A stretch of DNA of 64,000 bases, from contig NZ_CP010310.2 in the NCBI RefSeq assembly GCF_000815105.2, positions 3,596,001 through 3,660,000 on the forward strand. Reading direction: 5' to 3'. Origin of the DNA: Pandoraea pulmonicola. GTDB lineage: Bacteria > Pseudomonadota > Gammaproteobacteria > Burkholderiales > Burkholderiaceae. The position numbers and the translations under genes are program-made. A model generated the notes under the pieces. That model saw nothing but the letters and a program-made list of their open reading frames with translations, was not told where the DNA came from and did no database searches. Numbering within the stretch: position 1 is the first letter of the stretch; every line of letters starts with the position of its first letter. This document shows, one piece after another, positions 8,277 to 17,348 of the stretch.

Positions 8277-9176
8277 TCACTGCGCCGACGGCTTGCGCTC
8301 GGGCAACGGAATCCATTCCGTCTCGCCCGGCACCTTGCCCATTTCCTGCGCCGTCCACGCCGCCTTTGCCTGTTCGATGCGTTCGCGGCTCGACGACACG
8401 AAGTTCCAGAAGATGAAGCGATCGCCATCGAGCGGCGCACCGCCGAGCAGCATCAGACGCGCCGGCTTGTCGCCCGCGACGATACGCACGTCCGCACCGG
8501 GCGCCAGAACGCCCATACGCTGCTCGGGCAGCACTTCGTCGTTCACGGTCACTTCGCCCTGCACGGTGTAGACCGCCCGTTCGGGATACGCCGGCGGCAA
8601 TACAAACGCCGAGCACGGCTCCATGTCCACGGCCAGGTAGAAGATCGGGGAGAACACCTTCACCGGCGCCTTCTCGCCGAATGCCTCGCCGAGGATCAGG
8701 CGCATGTGCACGCCCGGCTGGAAGATGTCCGGCAACGACGCCGCTTCGTGATGCGCGAACGTGGGCGCCGTCTCCTCGTCGGCCTGCGGCAACGCCACCC
8801 AGGTCTGAATGCCGTGCACGTCGCCGCCGCGCTCGCGCACGTCGGGCGGCGTGCGCTCCGAATGCACGATGCCGCGTCCGGCCGTCATCCAGTTCACGGC
8901 GCCCGGCGTGATGCGCTGGTCGCTGCCGAGGCTGTCGCGGTGCCAGATCTCGCCGTCGAACAGGTAAGTGACGGTGGCCAGCCCGATGTGCGGATGCGGG
9001 CGCACGTCCATGCCCTGCCCCGGCGCCAGCGTGGCGGGGCCCATATGGTCGAAGAAGATGAACGGGCCGACGGTCTTGAACGGCAGGCTGGGCAGGCTGC
9101 GCTGCACCGTGAAGGCGCCGATGTCGCTTTGATGCGGCTTGAGGACGGCGAGAAAAGGACTGGAGGAACCGGTCAT
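8277..9176 (-). CDS. Pirin family protein
   Basis: A bicupin of 299 aa. The N-terminal cupin contains RPHPHIGLATVTYLF and later GIVHSERTP, giving the pirin metal ligands (two His in HPH, then His and Glu further on). The C-terminal pirin_C domain follows (YPERAVYTVQGEVTVND and later LLGGAPLDGDRFIFWNFVSS). Members act as quercetin 2,3-dioxygenases or redox-sensing cofactors. The start at 9176 gives MTGSSSPFLAV; the longer open frame upstream lies opposite greB and is not used. Confidence 0.9.
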   Translation of the reverse strand: MTGSSSPFLAVLKPHQSDIGAFTVQRSLPSLPFKTVGPFIFFDHMGPATLAPGQGMDVRPHPHIGLATVTYLFDGEIWHRDSLGSDQRITPGAVNWMTAGRGIVHSERTPPDVRERGGDVHGIQTWVALPQADEETAPTFAHHEAASLPDIFQPGVHMRLILGEAFGEKAPVKVFSPIFYLAVDMEPCSAFVLPPAYPERAVYTVQGEVTVNDEVLPEQRMGVLAPGADVRIVAGDKPARLMLLGGAPLDGDRFIFWNFVSSSRERIEQAKAAWTAQEMGKVPGETEWIPLPERKPSAQ

Positions 9177-9365
9177 GGCGCATATCTCCTGCGAGGGTCC
9201 GGCGTCGGACAGGTGGGGAATCGTGTCGAACGATTGTAGATGACATTGGTGCCCCCTTCCATGACACCTGAGGATGAGAGGTGCATCGTGCGCGCGGCGC
9301 TTCGCTCCTATAATGCAGGGATCCCGAAACGCATTGAAGCGCGCCGCTGCGACGCGCACCGACTT

Positions 9366-9926
9366 ATGAACAAGGCCTTCGTCAAGGAAGACAACGGCGA
9401 CGACGATGACGATCTCGACGCCGGTGCCCCGGAGATTCCACCGGGCACCAAGAACTACATCACGCCAGCCGGCTATCGCCGCCTCAAGGAAGAGCTGCTC
9501 GATCTCATCGACAATCAGCGCCCCGAGGTGGTGAAGGTCGTGTCGTGGGCGGCGTCCAACGGCGACCGTTCGGAGAACGGCGACTACATCTACGGCAAGC
9601 GCCGACTGCGCGAAATCGACCGGCGCATCCGCTTTCTCACGCGACGGCTCGACAAGGCGGAGGTCGTCGATACGCGTCGGCAGGAAAACGTCGACCAGGT
9701 CTTTTTCGGCGCCGAAGTGACGTACGCCGACGGCAAGGGCGACGAGCACACGATCATGATCGTCGGCATCGACGAGGTCGACCTCGACCGCGGCCACGTC
9801 AGCTGGATTTCACCGATCGCACGCGCGATCACCAAGTCGAAGGTCGGCGACACCGTGCCGCTGCGCACTCCCGCGGGGCTCGAACAGATCGAGATTCTGG
9901 ACGTGCGCTATCCGCCATCGGAGTAA
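9366..9926 (+). CDS. greB: Transcription elongation factor GreB
   Basis: A 186-aa Gre factor that rescues stalled RNA polymerase by stimulating transcript cleavage. It has an N-terminal acidic extension (EDNGDDDDDLDAG), then the coiled-coil domain beginning TPAGYRRLKEELLDL with the tip SENGDYIYGKRRLREIDRRI typical of GreB, then the FKBP-like domain (VFFGAEVTYADG to the C-terminus). The start is set at 9366 (MNKAFVKED). A TATAAT -10 hexamer lies at 9309-9314, which would place the in-frame ATG at 9240 before the transcript. Confidence 0.93.
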   Translation: MNKAFVKEDNGDDDDDLDAGAPEIPPGTKNYITPAGYRRLKEELLDLIDNQRPEVVKVVSWAASNGDRSENGDYIYGKRRLREIDRRIRFLTRRLDKAEVVDTRRQENVDQVFFGAEVTYADGKGDEHTIMIVGIDEVDLDRGHVSWISPIARAITKSKVGDTVPLRTPAGLEQIEILDVRYPPSE

Positions 9927-10033
9927 CGGCGGATCATCGCCGAAAGGGAAATCGTCGAAAAGCAGCAGAAGAAGAAAAAGAAGGATCGGACGGAACCGGC
10001 GCGGCCTTCAAGGCGGGTGCGCCGGGCGCCGCG

Positions 10034-12454
10034 TCAGTAACTGCCGCGCTCGCGCGTGACGCGCATGACGTGGTTGGCATGCAGCTCTTCCGGATGCCGC
10101 TCGCTCGGACGCTCCCGCGACACGCGCATCACATCCGGATTCACGCGAATACGGCGCATCACGTTGGCCAGATGCACCCGATCGCTCACCTGGATGAGGA
10201 AGCGCAGCGTGGCCGATTCGTCCGGCACCACCTCGTCCATGCCGATGTGCACGATGTTCGCGTCCGACGCCGTGATGTCGGCCGCCACGCGCGAGAATAC
10301 GCCCCGGTTGTGACGCACCAGCACCTTGATGCCGACGTCGAACAGACGTCCGGGCTGCGGCGCCCACGCCACGTCGATCCAGCGCGTGGGATCCTTGCGA
10401 TGAATGCGGCGCGCGACCGGACAATCGGTCGTATGGATCGCCATGCCCATGCCGATACCGATGTAGCCCATGATCGCGTCGCCGGGAATCGGACGGCAGC
10501 ACGCCGAGAACTGCACCGACATGCCTTCCGTGCCCGTGATGAGCACCGGCGGTCCGACGTTCTCGTCGCCGGTGCGTGGCGAGTCCGGATCGTCCGGGCT
10601 GTCCGTCTCGTCACTTTCCTTGCCCGAGGTCAGCACCGCCAGACGCTTGGCCATGACCGCCGCCACGCGCCGGCCGAGCCCGATGTCGGCGAAGATGTCC
10701 TGACGATCCTTGTTGCCCGTCCACTGCGCGAGCTTGTCCCACAGCTCCGGCGAGATCTCGCCCATCGTCAGGCCATAGCCCTTGAGCGCCTGCTCGACCA
10801 GACGCTCGCCCAGCTGCACCGACTCGGCAAAGCGCATCGTCTTGAGGTAATGACGAATCGCCGAGCGCGCCTTGCCCGTGCGCACGAAGCCGAGCCATAC
10901 CGGATTCGGCTTGGAGTACGGCGCGGTGATGACTTCCACGATGTCGCCGTTCTTCAACTCGGTGCGCAGCGGCAGCAGCTCGTTGTTGATCTTGACGGCC
11001 ACGCACTGGTTGCCCAGATCGCTATGTACCGAATAGGCGAAGTCGAGCGCCGTCGCACCGCGCGGCAGCGCCATGATGCGCGCCTTGGGCGTGAACACGT
11101 AGACGGCGTCGGGGAACAGGTCGATCTTGACGTGTTCGAGGAATTCGGTCGAATCGCCCGTCTCGCTCTGGATGTCGAGCAGCGACTGCAGCCATTGGTG
11201 CGCGTGCTTTTGCACGTCGTTCATGTCGGCGCCGCCGTTCTTGTACAGCCAGTGCGCCGCCACGCCCGCTTCCGCGATCTCGTGCATGCGGCGCGTGCGG
11301 ATCTGAAACTCGATCGGCGTGCCGAAGGGGCCGACCAGCGTCGTATGCAGCGACTGATAGCCGTTGACCTTTGGAATCGCGATGTAATCCTTGAACTTGC
11401 CCGGCACCGGCTTGTAGAGCGCGTGCAGCACGCCGAGCGCGAGGTAGCACTGCGCGTTGGACTCGACGACGACCCGGAAGCCGTACACGTCGAGCACCTG
11501 CGAGAACGACAGCTGTTTCTCCTTCATCTTGTTGTAGATGCTGAAGAGCGTCTTCTCGCGACCGAAGACGTCGGCGCTCACGCCGCCGTCCTTGAGCGCC
11601 TTCTCGACGGCGTCGAGGATCTTGCCGACCACCTCGCGCCGGTTGCCGCGCGCGGCCTTCACGGCCTTGTCGAGCACGGCATAACGACGCGGGTTGTAGT
11701 TCGCGAAGCTCAGGTCCTGCAGCTCGCGATAAGTATTGTTCAGGCCCAGACGATGGGCGATGGGTGCATAGATGTCGAGCGTCTCGCGCGCCACGCGACG
11801 CTGCTTCTCGGTCGAGGTCACGCCGAGCGTGCGCATGTTGTGCAGCCGGTCGGCGAGCTTGACGAGAATGACGCGCACGTCGCGCGCCATCGCGAGCAGC
11901 ATCTTGCGAAAGCTCTCGGCCTGCGCCTCTTCGCGGCTGCGAAACTCCATCTTGTCGAGTTTCGACAGGCCGTCCACCAGTTCCGCGACCTTCGGTCCGA
12001 ACCGTTCGGCGAGTTCGGCCTTGGTCACGCCCTGGTCTTCCATCACGTCGTGCAGCAAGGCGGCCATGATCGACTGTGCGTCGAGCTTCCACTCGGCACA
12101 GATCTCGGCAACGGCGACGGGATGGGTGATGTAAGGCTGTCCGCTCTGGCGATACTGGCCCAGGTGGGCCTCGTCGCTGAACTGGAAGGCTTCCTTGATC
12201 TGCGCGAGGTCGCTTTCCTTGAGGTATTCCCCAAGCATGCCCTTCAGGCGGGCAATCGAAACGACTTCGTGCTTGCGCGGCTGCTCAGGTGTCGCGGTCG
12301 GACCGAACAGATGCCGGTACGACTGCTCGAGCAGTGCGTCGATGTACTGACGTGTGGCGCTCTCGCCCTTTTTCTTCTTGCGCTCGGGCTTGGGCTCCCC
12401 CACTTTGGGTTCGTCCGCAGCGATGGACGTGGCCGGTGATTTCGCGTGACTCAT
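10034..12454 (-). CDS. spoT: Bifunctional (p)ppGpp synthetase/hydrolase (RelA/SpoT family)
   Basis: An 806-aa stringent-response enzyme making and degrading (p)ppGpp. The HD hydrolase domain is intact (H111 in YITHPVAVAE; HD pair in AALLHDVMED, residues 135-136). The synthetase domain has KDYIAIPKVNGYQSLHTTLV, and the TGS domain (FPDAVYVFTPKARIMALP, FAYSVHSDLGNQC) and C-terminal ACT domain follow. The intact HD site marks it as SpoT/Rel-like rather than a hydrolase-dead RelA. The N-terminus adds about 40 Lys-rich residues. It is last in a yicC-gmk-rpoZ-spoT order, 60 bp after rpoZ. Confidence 0.95.
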   Translation of the reverse strand: MSHAKSPATSIAADEPKVGEPKPERKKKKGESATRQYIDALLEQSYRHLFGPTATPEQPRKHEVVSIARLKGMLGEYLKESDLAQIKEAFQFSDEAHLGQYRQSGQPYITHPVAVAEICAEWKLDAQSIMAALLHDVMEDQGVTKAELAERFGPKVAELVDGLSKLDKMEFRSREEAQAESFRKMLLAMARDVRVILVKLADRLHNMRTLGVTSTEKQRRVARETLDIYAPIAHRLGLNNTYRELQDLSFANYNPRRYAVLDKAVKAARGNRREVVGKILDAVEKALKDGGVSADVFGREKTLFSIYNKMKEKQLSFSQVLDVYGFRVVVESNAQCYLALGVLHALYKPVPGKFKDYIAIPKVNGYQSLHTTLVGPFGTPIEFQIRTRRMHEIAEAGVAAHWLYKNGGADMNDVQKHAHQWLQSLLDIQSETGDSTEFLEHVKIDLFPDAVYVFTPKARIMALPRGATALDFAYSVHSDLGNQCVAVKINNELLPLRTELKNGDIVEVITAPYSKPNPVWLGFVRTGKARSAIRHYLKTMRFAESVQLGERLVEQALKGYGLTMGEISPELWDKLAQWTGNKDRQDIFADIGLGRRVAAVMAKRLAVLTSGKESDETDSPDDPDSPRTGDENVGPPVLITGTEGMSVQFSACCRPIPGDAIMGYIGIGMGMAIHTTDCPVARRIHRKDPTRWIDVAWAPQPGRLFDVGIKVLVRHNRGVFSRVAADITASDANIVHIGMDEVVPDESATLRFLIQVSDRVHLANVMRRIRVNPDVMRVSRERPSERHPEELHANHVMRVTRERGSY

Positions 12455-12514
12455 ACGTGTACCTGCATCGTCGAGCGGCCCGGAACGTCACATCGCATCA
12501 GTGCAGTCTCCTGA

Positions 12515-12721
12515 TCAGAGCGGCACTTTCTTGAGCATCTCGATCCCGACCTGACCCGCCGCGATTTCGCGCAGCGCGACGACGGTCGGCTTGTCCTTGT
12601 TGTTCTCGAGCTTCGGCGTATGACCTTGCGCCAGTTGGCGGGCGCGGTAGGTCGCGGCGAGCGCGAGCTCGAAGCGATTCGGAATTTGTTTCAGGCAGTC
12701 TTCAACGGTAATTCGGGCCAT
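12515..12721 (-). CDS. rpoZ: RNA polymerase omega subunit
   Basis: A 68-aa omega subunit that helps assemble RNA polymerase through beta'. The start [20 protein letters not shown] is the highly conserved N-terminus. The short length is typical of Burkholderiales compared with 91 aa in E. coli. It lies between gmk and spoT on the same strand. Confidence 0.96.
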   Translation of the reverse strand: MARITVEDCLKQIPNRFELALAATYRARQLAQGHTPKLENNKDKPTVVALREIAAGQVGIEMLKKVPL

Positions 12722-12821
12722 AGGGAGGTTCCTTCTCAATATAAGGCGTATTCTATCGCAGCCGGCGCACCCCCGCGTAAAACGCGAACGCCGCGCGCAG
12801 GCTGCGCCGTGCGGTGATCGG

Positions 12822-13499
12822 TTACTCGTCTTCCTGCGGCGAATGAATGCCCAGTTCGACGAACAGCGACTCGTGACGCGCACGCTGCGAAGCGAAGCGC
12901 AAACGCGTGGCGGTGACCACGGCCTGCAGTTCGGCGAGCGCGCGCTGAAAGTCTTCGTTGATGATGATGAAGTCGGCTTCCGGCGCATGCGCCATCTCAC
13001 CACCGGCGGCGAGCAGGCGTCGCGTGATCACGTTCGGCTCGTCCTGACCGCGCTTCTTCAGACGCTCCTCGAGCGCCGCGATCGACGGCGGCAGAATGAA
13101 GATGCCGACCGCGTTGATGAAACGCTTGCGCACCTGCTGCGCGCCTTGCCAGTCGATCTCGAGCAGCACGTCGTGGCCGTCGCGCATCTGCTCTTCGATC
13201 CACACGCGCGAAGTGCCGTAATAATTACCGTGCACTTCGGCGCTCTCGAGAAACTCTCCCTGCTTGCGGCGGGCGACGAAATCCTCCGCCGTCAGAAAGT
13301 GGTACTGCACACCGTCTTCCTCGCCCGGGCGGGGCGCGCGCGTGGTGCTCGAAATCGACAGACGAATCTCGGCGTCCTGCGCGAGCAGCGCGTTCACGAG
13401 CGTGGACTTGCCCGCGCCCGAGGGAGCCACCACCATGAACAGGTTGCCGGGATACTCGGCGTGCAGGGCGGTTTGCGGGGCTTGCGATTGCGGGGACAT
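12822..13499 (-). CDS. gmk: Guanylate kinase
   Basis: A 225-aa kinase phosphorylating GMP to GDP with ATP. The Walker A motif is [17 protein letters not shown], followed by the GMP-binding segment [22 protein letters not shown] and the central [18 protein letters not shown]. Some 20 residues precede the P-loop, about as in other Burkholderiales proteins. The gene is six bases after yicC and about 100 bp before rpoZ on the same strand. Confidence 0.96.
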   Translation of the reverse strand: MSPQSQAPQTALHAEYPGNLFMVVAPSGAGKSTLVNALLAQDAEIRLSISSTTRAPRPGEEDGVQYHFLTAEDFVARRKQGEFLESAEVHGNYYGTSRVWIEEQMRDGHDVLLEIDWQGAQQVRKRFINAVGIFILPPSIAALEERLKKRGQDEPNVITRRLLAAGGEMAHAPEADFIIINEDFQRALAELQAVVTATRLRFASQRARHESLFVELGIHSPQEDE

Positions 13500-13505
13500 G
13501 CTGAC

Positions 13506-14435
13506 TTACTCCAGATTCTGCACTTGCTCGCGCATCTGCTCGATATAGAGCTTGAGCTCCATCGAGGCATCGGCGAGTTCCTTCGAGGCGGCCTTCGAGC
13601 CGAGCGTATTCGCTTCGCGATTGAGCTCCTGCATCATGAAGTCCAGCCGCTTGCCGACCAGTCCTCCCTTGTCGAGGATGTGGCGGGTTTCCTTCAGGTG
13701 GGCATCGAGTCGTGTGAGCTCTTCCGCCACGTCGATGCGCACGCCGTACATCGTCACCTCCTGACGAATGCGCTCGGCGATCTCTTCCTTGCCCGGCACG
13801 GCGCTGCCTTCCGGCACGACCACACCCAGCGCTTCCTGCAGACGATCCACGATCTTCTGCTGATGGCGCGCGATCAACTCCGGCACAAGCGGCTGCAGTC
13901 CCGTGAGGATGGCTTCCATACGCTCGATGCGCTCGACCAGGCTCGCCTTGAGCTGCGCGCCCTCGCGCTTGCGCACGTCGACCAGATCGCCGATGGCGGC
14001 GCGCCCCGCATCGATCACGGCATCGCGCAACGCGTCGGCCGTCACCGACTCTTCGCCGAGCACGCCGGGCCAGCGCAGGATCTCACCCGTGCGCATGCGC
14101 TCGGCATCGGGAAACAGTTTGAGGACCTGCTGCTCCAGATCGGCAAGCTGCTTGACGGCATCGAGATTGAGCGCGCCACTCGTACCGCTCTCGGGGCGCT
14201 GCACGTTGATACGGATATCGACCTTGCCGCGGGAGAGCTTGCCGGTGAGCGCTTCGCGCAGCACCGGCTCGCACGCGCGCGCTTCTTCGGGCATGCGGAA
14301 CGCCAGATCGAGAAAGCGCGAATTGACCGTGCGCAATTCGACCGACACGCTCGCGCCTGCGGCTCCATCGGCATGCGCAATGTCGCGCGTGACGCTGGCG
14401 TAGCCGGTCATACTGTAGATGTTGTTGTCTTTCAT
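13506..14435 (-). CDS. yicC: YicC/YloC family endoribonuclease
   Basis: A 309-aa YicC family protein; members are endoribonucleases, and in E. coli YicC affects small-RNA turnover. The N-terminus contains SMTGYASVTRD, then VELRTVNSRFLDLAFRMP. The C-terminal DUF1732 part includes RLDFMMQELNREANTLGSKA and ends in MKLYIEQMREQVQNLE. The start at 14435 (MKDNNIYSM) is preferred over an ATG six codons upstream because it sits nearer the conserved SMTGYA. First gene of the yicC-gmk-rpoZ-spoT order, divergent from rph. Confidence 0.9.
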   Translation of the reverse strand: MKDNNIYSMTGYASVTRDIAHADGAAGASVSVELRTVNSRFLDLAFRMPEEARACEPVLREALTGKLSRGKVDIRINVQRPESGTSGALNLDAVKQLADLEQQVLKLFPDAERMRTGEILRWPGVLGEESVTADALRDAVIDAGRAAIGDLVDVRKREGAQLKASLVERIERMEAILTGLQPLVPELIARHQQKIVDRLQEALGVVVPEGSAVPGKEEIAERIRQEVTMYGVRIDVAEELTRLDAHLKETRHILDKGGLVGKRLDFMMQELNREANTLGSKAASKELADASMELKLYIEQMREQVQNLE

Positions 14436-14647
14436 CGGGGTGACCGGTACCACACGCCCGTGACAGTTTGTCGGCGGGCCAGAGCAGCAACCGGATTCGC
14501 ATGCAATGGATGAAACGCGATTATCGCATTTTCCGGCCGGAAGTCCCCGAACCCGCGCGCGGCGACGGGCCGTACCGCCAAGCCGGTCGCGTTTAGCGAT
14601 ACCATTCGGGTATTACCGAATCCATTCCCCTCGCAGGACACTCACTC

Positions 14648-15376
14648 ATGACGCAGATCACCCGCCCGGACGGCCGTGCGCACGACGCATTGCGCCCCGT
14701 GCGCATCACCCGCAACTACACCCGCTACGCCGAAGGTTCCGTGCTTGTCGAGTGCGGCGAAACCAAGGTCATCTGCACGGCGAGCGTGGAAGAAAAGGTA
14801 CCGGGCTTTCTACGCGACACTGGCCAGGGCTGGCTCACCGCCGAGTACGGCATGTTGCCTCGCGCCACGCACACGCGCGGCGATCGCGAAGCCGCACGCG
14901 GCAAGCAAAGCGGTCGCACGCAGGAGATTCAGCGTCTGATCGGCCGCTCGCTGCGCGCCGTATTCGACTTGCAGAAATTCGGCCCGCGCACGATCCAGAT
15001 CGACTGCGACGTCATTCAGGCCGATGGCGGCACGCGTTGCGCTTCTATCACCGGCGCATTCGTGGCCGCGCACGACGCCGTCTCGAAGCTGCTCGCCGAG
15101 GGCAAGCTCGACGCGTCGCCCATTCGCGCGCATGTCGCGGCCGTCTCCGTCGGTTTGTACCAGGGCCATCCGGTGCTCGATCTGAACTATGCCGAAGACT
15201 CGGCGTGCGACACCGACATGAACGTCATCATGACGAGCGAAGGCGGTTTCGTCGAAATTCAGGGTACCGCCGAGGGCGAGCCGTTCACGCGCGCGCAAAG
15301 CAACGTGTTGCTCGATCTCGCGGACGTCGGCATCCGTCAGTTGATCGACGCGCAAAAGCGCGCGTTGGGAGTCTGA
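14648..15376 (+). CDS. rph: Ribonuclease PH
   Basis: A 242-aa phosphorolytic 3'-to-5' exonuclease that trims tRNA precursors. Family markers are visible in order: the start [20 protein letters not shown], the [17 protein letters not shown] segment, [35 protein letters not shown] and, near the end, [19 protein letters not shown]. Length equals the family norm. rdgB follows after two bases, so they are one operon with hemW. Confidence 0.97.
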   Translation: MTQITRPDGRAHDALRPVRITRNYTRYAEGSVLVECGETKVICTASVEEKVPGFLRDTGQGWLTAEYGMLPRATHTRGDREAARGKQSGRTQEIQRLIGRSLRAVFDLQKFGPRTIQIDCDVIQADGGTRCASITGAFVAAHDAVSKLLAEGKLDASPIRAHVAAVSVGLYQGHPVLDLNYAEDSACDTDMNVIMTSEGGFVEIQGTAEGEPFTRAQSNVLLDLADVGIRQLIDAQKRALGV

Positions 15377-15378
15377 CG

Positions 15379-15996
15379 ATGGCCATGCAAAAGATCGTCC
15401 TGGCATCGAACAATCCGGGCAAATTACGCGAGTTCACGTCGCTGTTCGAGCCGCTCGGCATCGAGTTGATCCCGCAGGGCATGCTCGGCGTGTCCGAGGC
15501 GGAGGAGCCGCACGTGACGTTCATCGAGAATGCACTCGCGAAGGCGCGCCACGCGGCAGCCGCGACGGGTCTGCCCGCGCTGGCCGACGACTCCGGGCTG
15601 TGCGTGCCGATCCTCGGCGGCGCGCCGGGCGTATATTCCGCACGCTATGCGGCGCGCGCCGGTCGCGAAAAATCGGACGCCGCCAACAATCGCCATCTGA
15701 TCGAACAACTCGCGCCGCACGCCGATACGCCGGGCTATCGCAACGCCTATTACTTCGCGGCGCTCGTGCTGGTGCGCCACGCCGAGGATCCGCAGCCGAT
15801 CATTGCGGAAGGCCGCTGGGACGGCGAGATCGTCGATACTGCGCGCGGCACGCATGGCTTCGGCTACGATCCGCACTTCCTGATCCGCTCGCTCGACCAG
15901 ACGGCCGCCGAACTCGATCCAGCCGTCAAGAATGCGCACAGCCACCGCGCGCGAGCGCTGCGCGTGCTGCTGGAAAAGTTGGGCCGGGAGGCCTGA
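15379..15996 (+). CDS. rdgB: RdgB/HAM1 family XTP/dITP pyrophosphatase
   Basis: A 205-aa house-cleaning enzyme that hydrolyses dITP, XTP and ITP to monophosphates. It begins with the family motif KIVLASNNPGKLREF, contains LADDSGLCVPILGGAPGVYS and ends with THGFGYDPHFL and NAHSHRARAL. The start at 15379 (MAMQKIVL) follows the rph stop by two bases; an ATG at 15385 is also possible. The gene lies between rph and hemW. Confidence 0.95.
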   Translation: MAMQKIVLASNNPGKLREFTSLFEPLGIELIPQGMLGVSEAEEPHVTFIENALAKARHAAAATGLPALADDSGLCVPILGGAPGVYSARYAARAGREKSDAANNRHLIEQLAPHADTPGYRNAYYFAALVLVRHAEDPQPIIAEGRWDGEIVDTARGTHGFGYDPHFLIRSLDQTAAELDPAVKNAHSHRARALRVLLEKLGREA

Positions 15997-16001
15997 GCGA
16001 C

Positions 16002-17231
16002 ATGAGCAGTATGAGTCAGTCCACGTTGCCCGTACAGAACTTCCTGCGGCCCGGCAAGATCAGTCTGCCCGCCTTGCCGCCGATGTCGCTGTATGTGCAC
16101 TTCCCGTGGTGCGTTCGCAAGTGTCCGTACTGCGACTTCAACTCGCACGAGTGGCGTGGCGAGGGCGGTGCGCAGGCGTTTCCCGAGCAGGCCTATCTCG
16201 ACGCGCTGCGTCAGGATCTCGAACAGGCACTGCCATTGGTGTGGGGGCGCCCTGTCCATACCGTCTTCATCGGCGGTGGCACGCCGAGCCTGCTGTCGGC
16301 GGCGGGGCTCGACCGTCTGTTGTCGGATCTGCGCGCCCTGCTCCCGCTCGACGCCGACGCCGAAATCACCATGGAGGCCAACCCTGGCACCTTCGAGGCG
16401 GACAAGTTCCGCAGCTTCCGGGCGAGTGGCGTCAACCGCCTGTCCATCGGCATTCAGAGTTTCAACAGCGAGCATCTGAAGGCGCTCGGGCGCATTCACG
16501 ACGGCGACGAAGCGCGTCATGCCATCGAGATCGCCCAGGCGAATTTCGAGAACTTCAACCTCGACCTGATGTTTGCACTGCCGAATCAGACGCTCGCGCA
16601 ATGCCAGCAGGACGTGGAGACGGCGCTGTCGTTCGCACCGCCGCACCTGTCGCTGTATCACCTCACGCTCGAGCCGAACACGCAGTTCCACAAGTATCCG
16701 CCGACAGTGCCCGACGACGACACCGCCGCCGACATGCAGGACTGGATCGCGGAGCGCACGGCGGCGGCCGGCTATGGGCATTACGAGGTTTCCGCGTATG
16801 CGCAGCCGCATCGCCGTGCGAGGCACAACGTGAACTACTGGGAGTTCGGCGACTATCTGGGCATCGGCGCCGGCGCGCACAGCAAGATTTCGTTTCCGCA
16901 TCGCGTGCTTCGGCAGATTCGTCACAAGCATCCGCAGCGGTTCATGGAAGCGGCGACAGCCGGCAATGCGATCCAGGAAGAGCGCGAGGTCGATGCGCGC
17001 GACCTGCCGTTCGAATTCATGCTCAACGCGCTGCGGCTCACCGATGGCGTGAAGAGCGAATTGTTCGCCGACCGCACAGGGCTGCCGATGGCGCGCATCG
17101 CAAAAGCGCTGGACGAAGCCGTCAAGCGAGGGCTGCTCGTCGACAATCCGCAGCGCATCGCACCGACCGAGCTCGGACAGCGCTTCCTGAACGACCTGCA
17201 AGGCATGTTTCTCGATCGCGACGCTACGTGA
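16002..17231 (+). CDS. hemW: Radical SAM family haem chaperone HemW
   Basis: A 409-aa radical SAM protein (formerly called oxygen-independent coproporphyrinogen III oxidase-like) that binds haem and delivers it to respiratory enzymes. The cluster motif is CVRKCPYCDFNSHEW (CxxxCxxC), followed by FIGGGTPSLLSAAGLDRL and the SAM-binding VNRLSIGIQSFNSEHLKALGR. The CxxxCxxC motif lacks the extra Cys (CxxxCxxCxC) of true HemN. The start is five bases after the rdgB stop; the longer open frame upstream lies within rdgB. Confidence 0.93.
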   Translation: MSSMSQSTLPVQNFLRPGKISLPALPPMSLYVHFPWCVRKCPYCDFNSHEWRGEGGAQAFPEQAYLDALRQDLEQALPLVWGRPVHTVFIGGGTPSLLSAAGLDRLLSDLRALLPLDADAEITMEANPGTFEADKFRSFRASGVNRLSIGIQSFNSEHLKALGRIHDGDEARHAIEIAQANFENFNLDLMFALPNQTLAQCQQDVETALSFAPPHLSLYHLTLEPNTQFHKYPPTVPDDDTAADMQDWIAERTAAAGYGHYEVSAYAQPHRRARHNVNYWEFGDYLGIGAGAHSKISFPHRVLRQIRHKHPQRFMEAATAGNAIQEEREVDARDLPFEFMLNALRLTDGVKSELFADRTGLPMARIAKALDEAVKRGLLVDNPQRIAPTELGQRFLNDLQGMFLDRDAT

Positions 17232-17295
17232 CGTGACGCTTCCCGTTGGCGCAGCATCTGCCCCGGAACAACGCTGCGCTCACGTCGACCCCATT

Positions 17296-17329
17296 AAAAA
17301 ATGCGACGCCCTTCGACGTCGCATTTTTT
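17296..17329. terminator. Bidirectional Rho-independent terminator
   Basis: AAAAAATGCGACG pairs perfectly with CGTCGCATTTTTT around an eight-base loop. A T tract ends the stem on each strand, so it can stop hemW (plus) and the acyl-CoA synthetase gene (minus), which converge here. Confidence 0.9.
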
Positions 17330-17348
17330 TCGCGCGCTCCCCGGTGAA

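Noticed and set aside
9545..12439. Plus-strand open frame of 964 codons
   Set aside because: It lies opposite spoT and overlaps greB; the Arg/His-rich composition is typical of an antisense shadow in high-GC DNA.
14604..14621. Short dyad ATTCGG/CCGAAT between yicC and rph
   Set aside because: Six-base arms are expected by chance; no link to a known regulator.
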